Source of the DNA: Streptomyces sp. NRRL F-5630
GTDB lineage: Bacteria > Actinomycetota > Actinomycetes > Streptomycetales > Streptomycetaceae
Direction of reading: 5' to 3'
DNA: 64,000 nucleotides
Assembly (NCBI RefSeq): GCF_000719475.1
Contig: NZ_JOGO01000004.1
Location: 186,001 to 250,000 of the forward strand
The notes below the pieces were generated by a model, which searched no databases, was not told the origin of the DNA, and saw only the letters and a list, made by a program, of their open reading frames with translations. Position 1 is the stretch's first letter. Each line of letters starts with the position of its first letter. Both the position numbers and the translations under genes were made by a program. Below, piece after piece: positions 12,101 to 18,709 of the stretch.

Positions 12101-12894
12101 TGACCACCGCGACCAGCCTGCGGTTCCGCAATCTCGACGGCTCCGGAACCGTCACGGGCGAGGTCACGCCCGGGACGGGAACGGTACGCACGCGGGCCCG
12201 CCTGACGCGCGTCTCCCGCAGCGGGGACATGATCATCGAGGTCTTCGACGTCGAGTGCCGCACGGCCGAGGGCGCGCCGCTCCTCGCCGTGTCCACGGTG
12301 TTCGGCTGGTTCCCCTCCGCGTCCTTCGCGGACCAGCCCGGTCTCCCGGTCTCCGCCTCGGACCGGGCCCGCCTCGACGAGCCGTGCGCCCACGAGGCCG
12401 ACCTCGCGGAGGGTGCCGCGCCCCAGGACCCGCCGGCACCCGGCCCCATGCTCCGGATGCTGGACCGTGTCACGGGCTACTGGCCCCAGGGCGGCCGGGC
12501 GGGGCTCGGGCGTCTCCGCGCGGAGAAGGAGGTGGACCCGGGCGCGTGGTTCTTCCGGTCCCACTTCTTCCAGGACCCGGTGCAGCCCGGCTCGTTGGGC
12601 ATCGAGGCGATGTACCAGTTGCTCGGGTACCACCTGCGGGAAAGCGGGCTGGCGGCCGCTGTCGCCGCCCCCAGGTTCATGGCGGCGCTCCCGGGCAGCG
12701 AGCTGACCTGGACCTACCGGGGCCAGATCACACCGGCGAGCCGCCGGGTCCTGATCGAGATGGAGATCCTGGAGGCGGAAGGAACCCCCGAGGGTGCCCA
12801 CGCGCTCGCCGAGGCGACCCTGTGGGGCGACGACACCTGCATCTACCGCGTCAGCGGCCTGGGAATGCGCGTCGTGCCCGGAGGTGCGGACTGA
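6136..12894 (+). CDS. PfaC-like PUFA synthase, KS-CLF-AT-DH-DH
   Basis: Second subunit of the PUFA-type synthase. Domains, counted from ATG 6136: KS about 20-440 (DAACASSLYA, ECHATGT, KSNVGH). A chain-length-factor-like KS follows at about 480-800, with the nucleophile Cys replaced (SAEEASG). An AT of PfaB type lies at about 875-1185 (GYSSGES). A very Pro/Ala-rich linker precedes two FabA-like dehydratase units made of four hot-dog folds (about 1450-2252). Only the second and fourth hot dogs carry the His/Asp active-site pattern (GHFKNDPCMPG; SHFFQDPVQPG). The KS-CLF-AT-DH-DH order matches the fused subunit of terrestrial myxobacterial PUFA synthases, but the C-terminal acylglycerolphosphate acyltransferase is absent. 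No enoyl reductase or phosphopantetheinyl transferase is visible; they may lie upstream of the window. ATG 6136 is chosen as the first start with a good SD, but ATG 6160 and GTG 6187 are equally plausible. Confidence 0.88.
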   Translation: MPSLKGARMPSFPKGVRVGWEPIAVVGRGCVLPDALDPDTFWENIASGRDSVSAVPEGRWRLPHRFAMGSVEEHLDRTWTDRGGYVRGFDAVFDPSGFAMAPEEILALDPLFRWVMHGARQALGEAGCAGPLPRAGLVLGNLSYPTAAGSAFAEHVWLSALPPALREVLLTGERRARPDARNRFSSGLPARLAARALGLGAGAWALDAACASSLYAIKLACDRLHDGTADLMVAGAVNRVDNLFLHVGFCGLSAVSRTGRGHPFDREADGLTHGEGAGFVALTRLSRARAEGLPVLGVIRGVGLSNDGRGGGLLSPAREGQVRAMRQAYAVAGVAPESVSLVECHATGTPVGDAVEARSMAEVYARAADVPVGSAKSNVGHLLASAGVAGLLKVLGALGAGVRPASLGTERPIAELDGTPLRVLTSPEPWPGPRRAAVSAFGFGGTNAHLIVDHPDMEPPSKGASARRASPARRPEPEKPAPLAIVALGARVGEGDGTEDFRRAVLGGERRGPVGRIAVELTGLAFPPLALDRTTPQQLLVLEAARDAVRGLSLPRERTMVVIGMGVDPGVARAGARWRVPYWLETAGKDAGARTAEVQDAFAPPMAAERVVGSLPNLVANRISTQLDLAGPGFAVSAEEASGLVALDLAARALRAGEADVALVGAVDLSREPVHQAALRELGREADTGDAAVVLVVKPLDAARRDGDTVMAVLDEGAADAPDMVIGDGPGAAFDPGAVFGRAHAAQGLVSVAVAVTALQARAVPCPGLPADSATPPRTAAVVVAPLEGDTVRVGLRAGDARAWAQGPAPRLHVYAGNDRAEVLTALEAGVPSLEGPARLALLVDGEADLPSRRAAARRWLEHGGVRPGGVRYRERPVGGRTAFVYTNGSASYPGMGRALALAVPSLGEAVRAAHGPFGGASRARTGGGVLGRIWDAAALATLHTVLTRELLGLRPDAALGYSSGESAALIALGAWPDAAGLYAATRDSGLFTTELTGELRAVRRVWERAGVRGERWASYLVVAPLDAVRARLAEEAAVHLMAVNAPGVCVIGGEERACQAVVEDLGADHAFAIDYDIAAHAPELSAVRDSWREVHRRPTVAVPGVRFYSGASGRAYEPTSERVADALTAQGLGTIDFAGTVEQAWADGVRVFVEHGPQGLCTGWIGRVLGDREHVAVALDAQGDQGPRQVCLAVAELVAAGVPVRAEELFDRLAEAVTEVAPPGPVHTVAVPGPPSPAVAEALSRATPAAPSRPAADVPPRPAGEVPSPPAGEAPPPPPAGDAAPRPAAVDAPPPPLPRAPALVPVPEPRAPVREPVSHAAPPVTAPAPASAPAPAPAPASLRDLAARQSGRVGALHQELTARHVAAHQAFLDLSARVIAALAPPGAGAPTLPPRAPAPPPLPRADTSRPRLALPPAAAVRPLAPLAPPRVPRPAPPSPPPGLPGPKFDRAQLEYLASGRISALFGPRFAAQDAYVVQTRMPEPPMLLADRVTGIDAEPAALVAGPGARVGGTIWTETDVRADSWYLDATGRMPAGLMIEAGQADLLLLSLLGVDLLHRGERAYRLLGCEVTFHGPPPGPGDTARYEIHVDGHAEHDGVLLFFFHYDCTVDGEPRLSVRNGRAGFFTPAELAASGGVRWSPADSPPGDDLPQDPPEVRCAAASFTAAQVRSLARGRPDECFGRGWEATAAHVRTPRIDEGRLLLLHEVTAFEPDGGPWGRGYLRAETPVSPDDWFFAGHFKNDPCMPGTLMLQGGLQAMAFYLTALGFTVDRDGWRFEPVGDAPFTADCRGQATPESGRIVYEVFVRGVSSGPVPALYAEVLGSVDGVKAFHGRNVALRLVPDWPLSQWRHTGGPALEGGGTAVPAVGGDERRPVAEVDGFRFGHDSLLACAWGRPSEAFGAPYAVFDGPRRVARLPGPPYHFMSRVTSVEGPQGGMREGSAVVAEYDVPADAWYFREGDGRTMPFAVLLEVALQPCGWLASYVGSALTTATSLRFRNLDGSGTVTGEVTPGTGTVRTRARLTRVSRSGDMIIEVFDVECRTAEGAPLLAVSTVFGWFPSASFADQPGLPVSASDRARLDEPCAHEADLAEGAAPQDPPAPGPMLRMLDRVTGYWPQGGRAGLGRLRAEKEVDPGAWFFRSHFFQDPVQPGSLGIEAMYQLLGYHLRESGLAAAVAAPRFMAALPGSELTWTYRGQITPASRRVLIEMEILEAEGTPEGAHALAEATLWGDDTCIYRVSGLGMRVVPGGAD

Positions 12895-12970
12895 CCGCCC
12901 TCCCCCGCCCTGCGGGAGGCTCACACGCCGCGCGGGCCAACCGCCCACGGGACGGGCCCCGTCGCACGGC

Positions 12971-13024
12971 ACCGCCCACCCCGCCGCGCTTCCCGTACGG
13001 GTACCGGAGCGCGGCGGGGGCGGT
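12971..13024. terminator. Bidirectional hairpin terminator
   Basis: The arms CCCCGCCGCGCT and AGCGCGGCGGGG pair perfectly around a 17-nt loop that itself contains CCCGTACGGG. The hairpin lies between the convergent PUFA synthase gene and the kinase gene. It has no U-run, as is common in Streptomyces. Confidence 0.7.
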
Positions 13025-13025
13025 G

Positions 13026-13982
13026 TCAGGCGGTGGCGGTCAGGCGCTGCGCGAGGGGGTCCTCGCCGAGGAAGGCGAGGAGTTCGGCCGTCGTGGGGGC
13101 GGTGGCGGGGCCGCGCCGGGCGACGGCGTACGCGGCGGCGGCGTTGGCGGCACGCGCCGCCTCGGGGGCGGGGAGGCCGCGGCCGAGGAGGGCGAGGAAG
13201 GCGCCGACGTGGGCGTCACCGGCCCCGTTGCTGTCCACGGCGTCCACGCGGAAGCCGGGCAGGTGGCGGGGTGCCTCGCCGGGGGCGGCGAGGAGGCAGC
13301 CGTCCTTGTCCGCGCGGACGAGGACACCGGCCTCGGGGCGCAGCCGGTCCCGCAGCGCGGGGAGCGCCGCCTCGCCGTGCGCGCCCGTGAGCAGCGCGGC
13401 CTCGCGGGCGTTGCAGCTCAGCCAGTCCGTACGGGCGAGGACCGGCGCGAGCACGGCGTCCGGGATCGTGTCCACGAGGGGCCCCGGGTCGAGCGCGAGG
13501 AGCGTCCCCGCGGGGAGCCCGGCCGCGAGCGCGGCGAGGTGCGGCCCGGCAGCCGGGAGCGCGAGCGCGTAGCCGGAGAGGATCACGAGGTCGTCCGGGC
13601 GCAGGGCGGCGGCGATCCGGGCGGTGTCCCCGGCGTCGAGCAGATCCTCGACGCCGAAGCGCGTCACGAAGCTGCGCTCGCCGGGCTCCACGAGGGCGAC
13701 GGTGAAGCCGGTGTCCGTGCCGGGGCGCGCGGGCAGGACGGTCGCGATGTCCTCGCGGGCGAGCGCGGCACGGACCAGGTCGCCGTAGGGCCCCGTGCCG
13801 TGCGGGCCCGCGTAGAGGGCGGGGGTGCCGAGGCGGCGGGCGGCGACGAGGGTGTTGAAGCCGCCGCCCGCGGTGAGGGCGCCTCCGGTGGCGAGGACGT
13901 CGCCGCCGCGCTCGGGGAGGCGGGGCACGTCGAGGACCAGGTCGGCGATGACGTTGCCGAGCAGGACGAGGCGTCGGCTCAT
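13026..13982 (-). CDS. PfkB/ribokinase-family carbohydrate kinase
   Basis: Predicted cytosolic ATP-dependent kinase of a sugar or nucleoside (318 aa, normal for the PfkB family). It has the N-terminal Gly-rich substrate loop (GGGFNTLVAARRLG, about residues 38-51) and the C-terminal signature DSNGAGDAHVGAF (about 250-262), whose Asp is the catalytic base. The usual T-x-GAGD is changed to S-N-GAGD, a tolerated variant. It is the last gene of a four-gene operon and overlaps the permease stop by 4 nt (ATGA), so translation is probably coupled. With a glycosidase-like protein and a nucleobase-type permease beside it, the likely substrate is a sugar or nucleoside freed from an imported N-glycoside. 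It resembles E. coli YegV in family and setting. The exact substrate is unknown; adenosine, ribose and pseudouridine kinases all belong to this family. Confidence 0.85.
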   Translation of the reverse strand: MSRRLVLLGNVIADLVLDVPRLPERGGDVLATGGALTAGGGFNTLVAARRLGTPALYAGPHGTGPYGDLVRAALAREDIATVLPARPGTDTGFTVALVEPGERSFVTRFGVEDLLDAGDTARIAAALRPDDLVILSGYALALPAAGPHLAALAAGLPAGTLLALDPGPLVDTIPDAVLAPVLARTDWLSCNAREAALLTGAHGEAALPALRDRLRPEAGVLVRADKDGCLLAAPGEAPRHLPGFRVDAVDSNGAGDAHVGAFLALLGRGLPAPEAARAANAAAAYAVARRGPATAPTTAELLAFLGEDPLAQRLTATA

Positions 13983-15472
13983 CGCAGCGCCTCGCGCGGG
14001 CTCGCGGGCCGGTCGCCCGCCTCGTCGTCGGCCGCCGGGGTCTCCTGCGTGCGCGGGCCCTTCGGGGCGCCGAGCGCGTAGGCGAGGGCGCCGGTGGCGA
14101 TGGCGAGCGCCCAGCCGAGGCCGTTGGTGCCGAGCCAGGTGTGGGCGAAGGGACCGGCGAACCAGACGTCGTCGGCGCTCGTGGATGCCTCGGTGAAGAG
14201 CAGGCCGACCACGATGGCGAGGACCCAGGCGGCGACGGCGGGCAGGCGGAACCCGGCCGTGTACCAGTACCGGCTGCCCCTGCCCCGGTCCATGAGCGCC
14301 TCGGGGTCGTAGCGGCGCCCCCGCCCGGAGTCGACGAGAACGATGCCGACCCAGGCCGAGATCGGCACGGCGAGCAGGGTGAGGAAGGTCGAGAACGGCC
14401 CGTAGAAGTCATCGGCGATGAGCATGAAGTAGATGCCGCCGAGGAACATCAGCAGGACGTCGATGCCGACCGCGAGCGGACGCGGCACGCGCACGCCGAG
14501 GGTGATCATCGTGAGCCCGGCCGAGTACGTCGAGAGGTGGTTCGACATGAGCAGGCCACCGAAGGCCGCGATGAGGTACGGGACGGCCATCCAGGACGGC
14601 AGCATGCCGTTGATCGCCGCGACGGGGTCGGAGGCGGTCGCGAGTGTCGAGTCTCCGGCCGAGAGCAGCGAGCCGAGCGAGACGAGGACCAGCAGCGGGA
14701 TGCCCGCGCCGAAGGCGGAGGCGGTCACGAGGCGGGAGCCGGGGACGGACCGGGGCAGGTAGCGGGCGTAGTCGGCGCCCGCGTTGGCCCAGCCGATGCC
14801 GGTGCCGGCCGCGATGAACCCGATGCCGCCGATGACGGCGGAGAGCGGACCGGCCGGGGCGCTCGTCACCTTGTGCCAGTCCACGCTGTCCACGAGGAAG
14901 CCGATCACGACGAGGTTGAGGAGCCCGAAGGCGACCGTCGCCCACTTGTTGATCCACATGATCGTGGCGTGCCCGAGGCCGCTGATGAGCAGCGTGCAGG
15001 CGATGAAGACGAGGAGGCAGACCACGACGAGGACGTCGTTGCGCTCGACGCCGAAGACCTGCTTGAGCAGGGCGAGCAGCGCGAAGGCGGCGGTCGTCGT
15101 GCTGATCGTCTCCCAGCCGATGCGGCTGAGCCAGCTGATGAGCGTGGGGCCGGTGTTGCCGCGCTGGCCGAAGACGGCGCGCGAGAGGGTGAGGGCGGGG
15201 GCACCGCCGCGCTTGCCGGCCAGGCTCAGGACGCCGACGAGGGCGAAGGAGCCGAAGGAGCCGATGAGCGCGACAAGCATCGCCTGCCAGATGTTGAGGC
15301 CCCGGAAGGCGACGAGCGTCGCGCCGAGCGGGAGCCCGAGGAGGGAGATGTTGGCGGCGAACCACGTCCAGAACATCTGGCTCGCGTGGCCGTGCCGCTC
15401 GTTGTCCGGCACGGGCTCGATGCCGCGCGTCTCGACGGTACCGACCTGAGCGCTCGCCTTCGAGTCGTTCAT
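13979..15472 (-). CDS. NCS1-family purine/cytosine permease
   Basis: Inner-membrane proton- or sodium-coupled importer of nucleobases or related compounds (497 aa, about 12 hydrophobic segments). The N-terminal signature with IEPVPDNERHG followed by an FWTWFAANIS helix is typical of the cytosine-purine permease (CodB/NCS1) family. The ATG at 15472 is preceded by a strong SD, AAGGAGGT. The stop overlaps the start of the PfkB kinase gene by 4 nt. A 152-nt gap separates it from the upstream ADP-ribosylglycohydrolase-family gene. In this operon it probably imports the compound that the glycosidase-like protein and the kinase process. Substrate specificity cannot be assigned from sequence; hydantoin and thiamine-precursor transporters also fall in NCS1. 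Confidence 0.88.
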   Translation of the reverse strand: MNDSKASAQVGTVETRGIEPVPDNERHGHASQMFWTWFAANISLLGLPLGATLVAFRGLNIWQAMLVALIGSFGSFALVGVLSLAGKRGGAPALTLSRAVFGQRGNTGPTLISWLSRIGWETISTTTAAFALLALLKQVFGVERNDVLVVVCLLVFIACTLLISGLGHATIMWINKWATVAFGLLNLVVIGFLVDSVDWHKVTSAPAGPLSAVIGGIGFIAAGTGIGWANAGADYARYLPRSVPGSRLVTASAFGAGIPLLVLVSLGSLLSAGDSTLATASDPVAAINGMLPSWMAVPYLIAAFGGLLMSNHLSTYSAGLTMITLGVRVPRPLAVGIDVLLMFLGGIYFMLIADDFYGPFSTFLTLLAVPISAWVGIVLVDSGRGRRYDPEALMDRGRGSRYWYTAGFRLPAVAAWVLAIVVGLLFTEASTSADDVWFAGPFAHTWLGTNGLGWALAIATGALAYALGAPKGPRTQETPAADDEAGDRPASPREALR

Positions 15473-15624
15473 GACGGACCTCCTTGCGGTGTGGTGGTGC
15501 GGTGGGGAGGGGGTGGAGAGGGGTGGAACGGGTGCGGGGCCGGGAGTGGCGGGGTACGGGTGCGCCCCCGTGGAGGGGAAGCGGCCGGTGCCCGTCGCCC
15601 GCCTCGCGGGCCGCCCGGAGGGCG

Positions 15625-16632
15625 TCAGCGGAAGCGGAGGAGGCGGGTCGTGAGGGCTTCGAGGTCGAGGGAGTTGACCTCGCGCAGCGTGCGGACCGCT
15701 TCGGCCGGGAGGGCCCCGAGGCCGTGCACCGAGCCCGCGATCGCTCCCGCGATGGCGGCGATCGTGTCGCTGTCGCCGCCGAGGTTGGCGGCGGTCAGCG
15801 CGGTGCGCCAGGGGTCGCCGCCGGTGAGGGCGAGGACGGCGAAGGCGGCCGGGACGGACTCCTGGCTCGCCACGCTCGTCCCGACCAGGTCGGTGACGCG
15901 GTCGAGCGCCGTCGCCTCGTCGAGGTCCCGCGCGAGGTCGTACGCCCAGGTGATCCGGGTGGCGATGTCGGCCCCGGCTATCCAGTGGCCCCGCCGGGCC
16001 CCGGCCCGCGCGGCGGTGACGGCGGCCTCGACCGCGTCCTCCAGGGTGCCACCGTCGACGCCCCGGCTGACAGCGGCGGCGACGGCGGCGGCACCCGCGA
16101 TGCCCACGGTCGTGTCGTGGGTGACCTGGCAGGACTCCACGACGTGGTCGAGGAAGGTGTCGAGCGGCTCGGCGCGGAAGGCGATGCCGACCGGGGTGAC
16201 GCGCATGGCGGCGCCGTTGGTCGAGCCGTTGCGCCCGGCCTCGGCGGGCGAGACGCCGCGCTGCACGGCCTCCAGGGCGGCCTTGGTGGAGGGGCCGAGG
16301 AGGTCGAGCGAGCCCTTGGCCCGCATCCCGTCCTCCCACTCCACGAGTGCGCGCGCGAGCCGGAGCGGGTCGATGTGGCCCTCGCCCTCGTCGATGAGGC
16401 GGCCGACGATGACCGCCTGGTCGGTGTCGTCCGTCACCGCCCCGGCGGGCATCCCGGCGCTCACCGGGTTGTCCGGGCGGGCGGGCTCGAAGCCGGTGAC
16501 GCGCCCGTAGACGCGGGCGACGTCGGCGCGGGACATGACCTGCGTCGGCATCCCGAGGGCGTCTCCGAGCGCGAGCCCGTAGTAGGCGCCGAGCGCGCGG
16601 TCGAGGACGGGGGTGGTGGGGGGCGGGGTCAC
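15625..16632 (-). CDS. ADP-ribosylglycohydrolase (DraG/ARH)-family protein
   Basis: Mg-dependent N- or O-glycoside hydrolase fold (335 aa). Both metal-binding blocks are intact: TDDTDQA near residue 65 and GGDSDTIAAIAG near residue 285. The N-terminal GLALGDALGMP motif is also present. Classical members remove ADP-ribose from proteins, but this one is fused by context to transport and sugar phosphorylation: a GntR regulator overlaps it upstream and a permease and kinase follow. A small-molecule nucleoside or glycoside substrate is therefore more likely (inference). It begins with GTG at 16632, whose bases overlap the TGA of the GntR gene (GTGA), so translation is coupled. It matches E. coli YegU in family and context. 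Confidence 0.85.
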   Translation of the reverse strand: MTPPPTTPVLDRALGAYYGLALGDALGMPTQVMSRADVARVYGRVTGFEPARPDNPVSAGMPAGAVTDDTDQAVIVGRLIDEGEGHIDPLRLARALVEWEDGMRAKGSLDLLGPSTKAALEAVQRGVSPAEAGRNGSTNGAAMRVTPVGIAFRAEPLDTFLDHVVESCQVTHDTTVGIAGAAAVAAAVSRGVDGGTLEDAVEAAVTAARAGARRGHWIAGADIATRITWAYDLARDLDEATALDRVTDLVGTSVASQESVPAAFAVLALTGGDPWRTALTAANLGGDSDTIAAIAGAIAGSVHGLGALPAEAVRTLREVNSLDLEALTTRLLRFR

Positions 16633-17351
16633 GGGGTGCCTCCGGAGGTGGAGCGGACGTGCAGTTCGAAGTGGGCCGGGTCGAGGAGGCTCTCGACACG
16701 CTCGACGAGCGAGCCGTCGGCGGCCCGGTAGACCTGGGACAGGTGGAGGAAGGGCTCGCCGGGGGTGCGCCCGAGGAGCGTGGCGTCCTCGGCGACGAGG
16801 CCGCGCACCGAGACCGTGCCCTCGCTGGAGTGCGGGACGCGGCCGAGGGCGATCAGCGTGCGGTTGAGCGAGTTCTCGCGCAGCCCCGTGCGGGGGATGT
16901 CCGCGACGGCGCCGACGGCCGGGACCCGGCTGCGTTCGAGGGAGACGGCGGTGCCGTCCTCGGCGAAGCGCCGTACGCGGTCCAGGGCGAGGAAACGGTC
17001 CGTGGCGCAGGCCAGCGCGGCGGCCAGCGACGGCTCGCTCGCCGTCTCCAGGCGCAGCACCTCGGTGCGCAGGGCGCGGGCCTGCCCGGCGAGGGCGTGC
17101 GCCCAGCCGAGCCGGTGGTCGAGCGGAGTACCGTCGAAGGTGACGATCGAGCCGATGCCCGCGTGGGTCTCGATGAGTCCCTCCTCGCCGAGCGTGCGCA
17201 GCGCCTGCCGCAGCGTGGTCCGGCTGACGCCGAAGCGCTTGGTGAGCGCGTGCTCCCCCGGCAGGCGGCTGCCCCGGTCGTGCACCCCGGAACGGATCTC
17301 GGCGGCGAGCACCTCGGCGATGCGGTGATGTTTCTGAACTTGTCCAGGCAT
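16629..17351 (-). CDS. GntR/HutC-family transcriptional regulator
   Basis: DNA-binding repressor of 240 aa. The N-terminal winged helix-turn-helix covers about residues 5-70 (LTKRFGVSRTTLRQALRTL) and a UTRA-type effector domain covers about 90-235, which places it in the HutC subfamily. It is the first gene of the operon with the glycohydrolase-like, permease and kinase genes and probably senses the imported compound or its phosphorylated form. The ATG at 17351 has no SD in front but sits 6 nt after a good -10 element, so the transcript looks leaderless. A TCTAGA palindrome (17353-17358) overlaps the start region and could be part of an autoregulatory operator; HutC-type operators often contain GTCTAGAC. 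E. coli YegW belongs to the same family. Confidence 0.88.
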   Translation of the reverse strand: MPGQVQKHHRIAEVLAAEIRSGVHDRGSRLPGEHALTKRFGVSRTTLRQALRTLGEEGLIETHAGIGSIVTFDGTPLDHRLGWAHALAGQARALRTEVLRLETASEPSLAAALACATDRFLALDRVRRFAEDGTAVSLERSRVPAVGAVADIPRTGLRENSLNRTLIALGRVPHSSEGTVSVRGLVAEDATLLGRTPGEPFLHLSQVYRAADGSLVERVESLLDPAHFELHVRSTSGGTP

Positions 17352-17387
17352 GTCTAGAAGGTAGTGCCGGGGAGGCCGGGAAGTCCA
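17352..17387 (-). promoter_or_regulatory. Leaderless promoter of the GntR operon
   Basis: On the minus strand, TGGACT (17382-17387, -35) is followed after 18 bp by TACCTT (17358-17363, -10). Six bases later comes the A of the ATG at 17351. This is the spacing expected when transcription starts on the start codon, and it fits the lack of an SD. Confidence 0.5.
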
Positions 17388-17504
17388 TGGGGTACGCAGA
17401 GTGGCGTCGGTCACGGAGGCAGGAGCCCCAGGCCCCGGCGAGCCCTGCCCCCGTCCGGGCACCCGTGCGTGATGCTGGGCGCACGGTGTCGGGTCGGAGG
17501 TGCG

Positions 17505-18686
17505 ATGGAGCGGGCCGAGGTGGTGATCGTCGGCGCGGGAGCCTCGGGTCTCAGTCTCGCCCTCGCCCTGGCGCAGGACGCCCCCGGTGCCGCTCCGGTG
17601 GTGGTGCTCGACGCGGCCGAGCCGCGGCTGCGCCCCGTCACGCGGACGTGGTGCTGGTGGGAGGCGGCGCACGGCCCCTACGACGACATGCTCACCGCCT
17701 CCTGGGACCGGCTGCGGATCGTGGGGCCGGGCGGCGAGACCGTCCCGCGCCGGCTCCCGGGGACGCGGTACAAGATGCTGCGCTCGCCGGTGTTCGAGGC
17801 GGGCGTACGGGAGCGGCTGGCCGGTACGGAGGGCACGCGTTTCGTCCGGGGCACCGTCCTCGGCATCACGCCGCGGGCGGGTGGCTCGCTCGTCCGGGCG
17901 CGGGACGCGCGGGGCCGTGAGTTCACCGTCGGCGCGCGGTGGGTCTTCGACTCGCGCCCCGTCTCGCCCCTGCCCGCCGCGCGCACGCTGCTGTGGCAGC
18001 ACTTCCGGGGGTGGTTCCTGTGCACCGCCACGCCGGTCTTCACCCCGGGCGTGGTCGATCTGATGGACTTCCGCACCCCGCAGCCCGCCCAGGGGCTCTC
18101 CTTCTGCTACGTGCTGCCGCTCGGGCCCCGCGAGGCGCTCGTCGAGTACACCGAGTTCTCGCGGCGGCGGCTCACGCGCGCCGCCTACGAGCGGGAGCTG
18201 CGGCGGTACGTGCGCGCGGTGCTCGGCGTGGACGCGTACGAGGTGACGGGAAGTGAGCAGGGCGCGATCCCCATGACGGACGCGCTGTTCGGGCGGCGGG
18301 CGGGTCCCGGGGTGTTCCGGATCGGGACGGCGGGCGGGGCGACGCGCCCCGCGACCGGGTACACCTTCGCGGCCGTGCAGCGGCAGGCGCGGGCGGTGGC
18401 GGGACGGCTGGCGGACGGGCGCGAGCCGGTGCCGCCGGCGCCGTACGGGCGTCGGGCGCGGACGATGGACGCGGTGCTGCTGCGGGCGCTGGACCGGGGG
18501 CGGGTGCGGGGGCCGGAGTTCTTCATGGGGCTGTTCGGCGGGGTTCCGGTGGAACGGGTGCTGCGCTTCCTCGACGGGCGCACGACATGGGCGGAGGATC
18601 TGGGGATCGGGCTGCGGGTGCCGGTCGGCGCGATGACGGCGACGGCGCTGGAGCTGCCGTTCGTGCGGCGGCGCTGCGCCGGGTGA
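17505..18686 (+). CDS. crtY: Lycopene beta-cyclase CrtY
   Basis: Converts lycopene to beta-carotene by cyclising both ends. It is a 393-aa flavoprotein of the CrtY/CrtL type. The N-terminal dinucleotide-binding motif VIVGAGASGLSLA (residues 6-18) and the cyclase region with FDSRP (about 149) are visible. The family segment LWQHFRGWFL and the later GEQGAIPMT-like stretch are also visible, here as SEQGAIPMTD. The start at 17505 follows GGAGG with 4 nt spacing. crtU follows 23 nt downstream on the same strand, and the pair converges on the crtE-crtI-crtB operon. In Streptomyces griseus the same separation into a crtY-side and a crtE-side transcript is known. Confidence 0.93.
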   Translation: MERAEVVIVGAGASGLSLALALAQDAPGAAPVVVLDAAEPRLRPVTRTWCWWEAAHGPYDDMLTASWDRLRIVGPGGETVPRRLPGTRYKMLRSPVFEAGVRERLAGTEGTRFVRGTVLGITPRAGGSLVRARDARGREFTVGARWVFDSRPVSPLPAARTLLWQHFRGWFLCTATPVFTPGVVDLMDFRTPQPAQGLSFCYVLPLGPREALVEYTEFSRRRLTRAAYERELRRYVRAVLGVDAYEVTGSEQGAIPMTDALFGRRAGPGVFRIGTAGGATRPATGYTFAAVQRQARAVAGRLADGREPVPPAPYGRRARTMDAVLLRALDRGRVRGPEFFMGLFGGVPVERVLRFLDGRTTWAEDLGIGLRVPVGAMTATALELPFVRRRCAG

Positions 18687-18709
18687 CGAGTACGGACAGG
18701 AGCGCGGGC

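Noticed and set aside
15473..16699. Apparent N-terminal extension of the permease frame
   Set aside because: The sequence upstream of 15472 in that frame is low-complexity and antisense-like; a strong SD and the family N-terminus fix the start at 15472.
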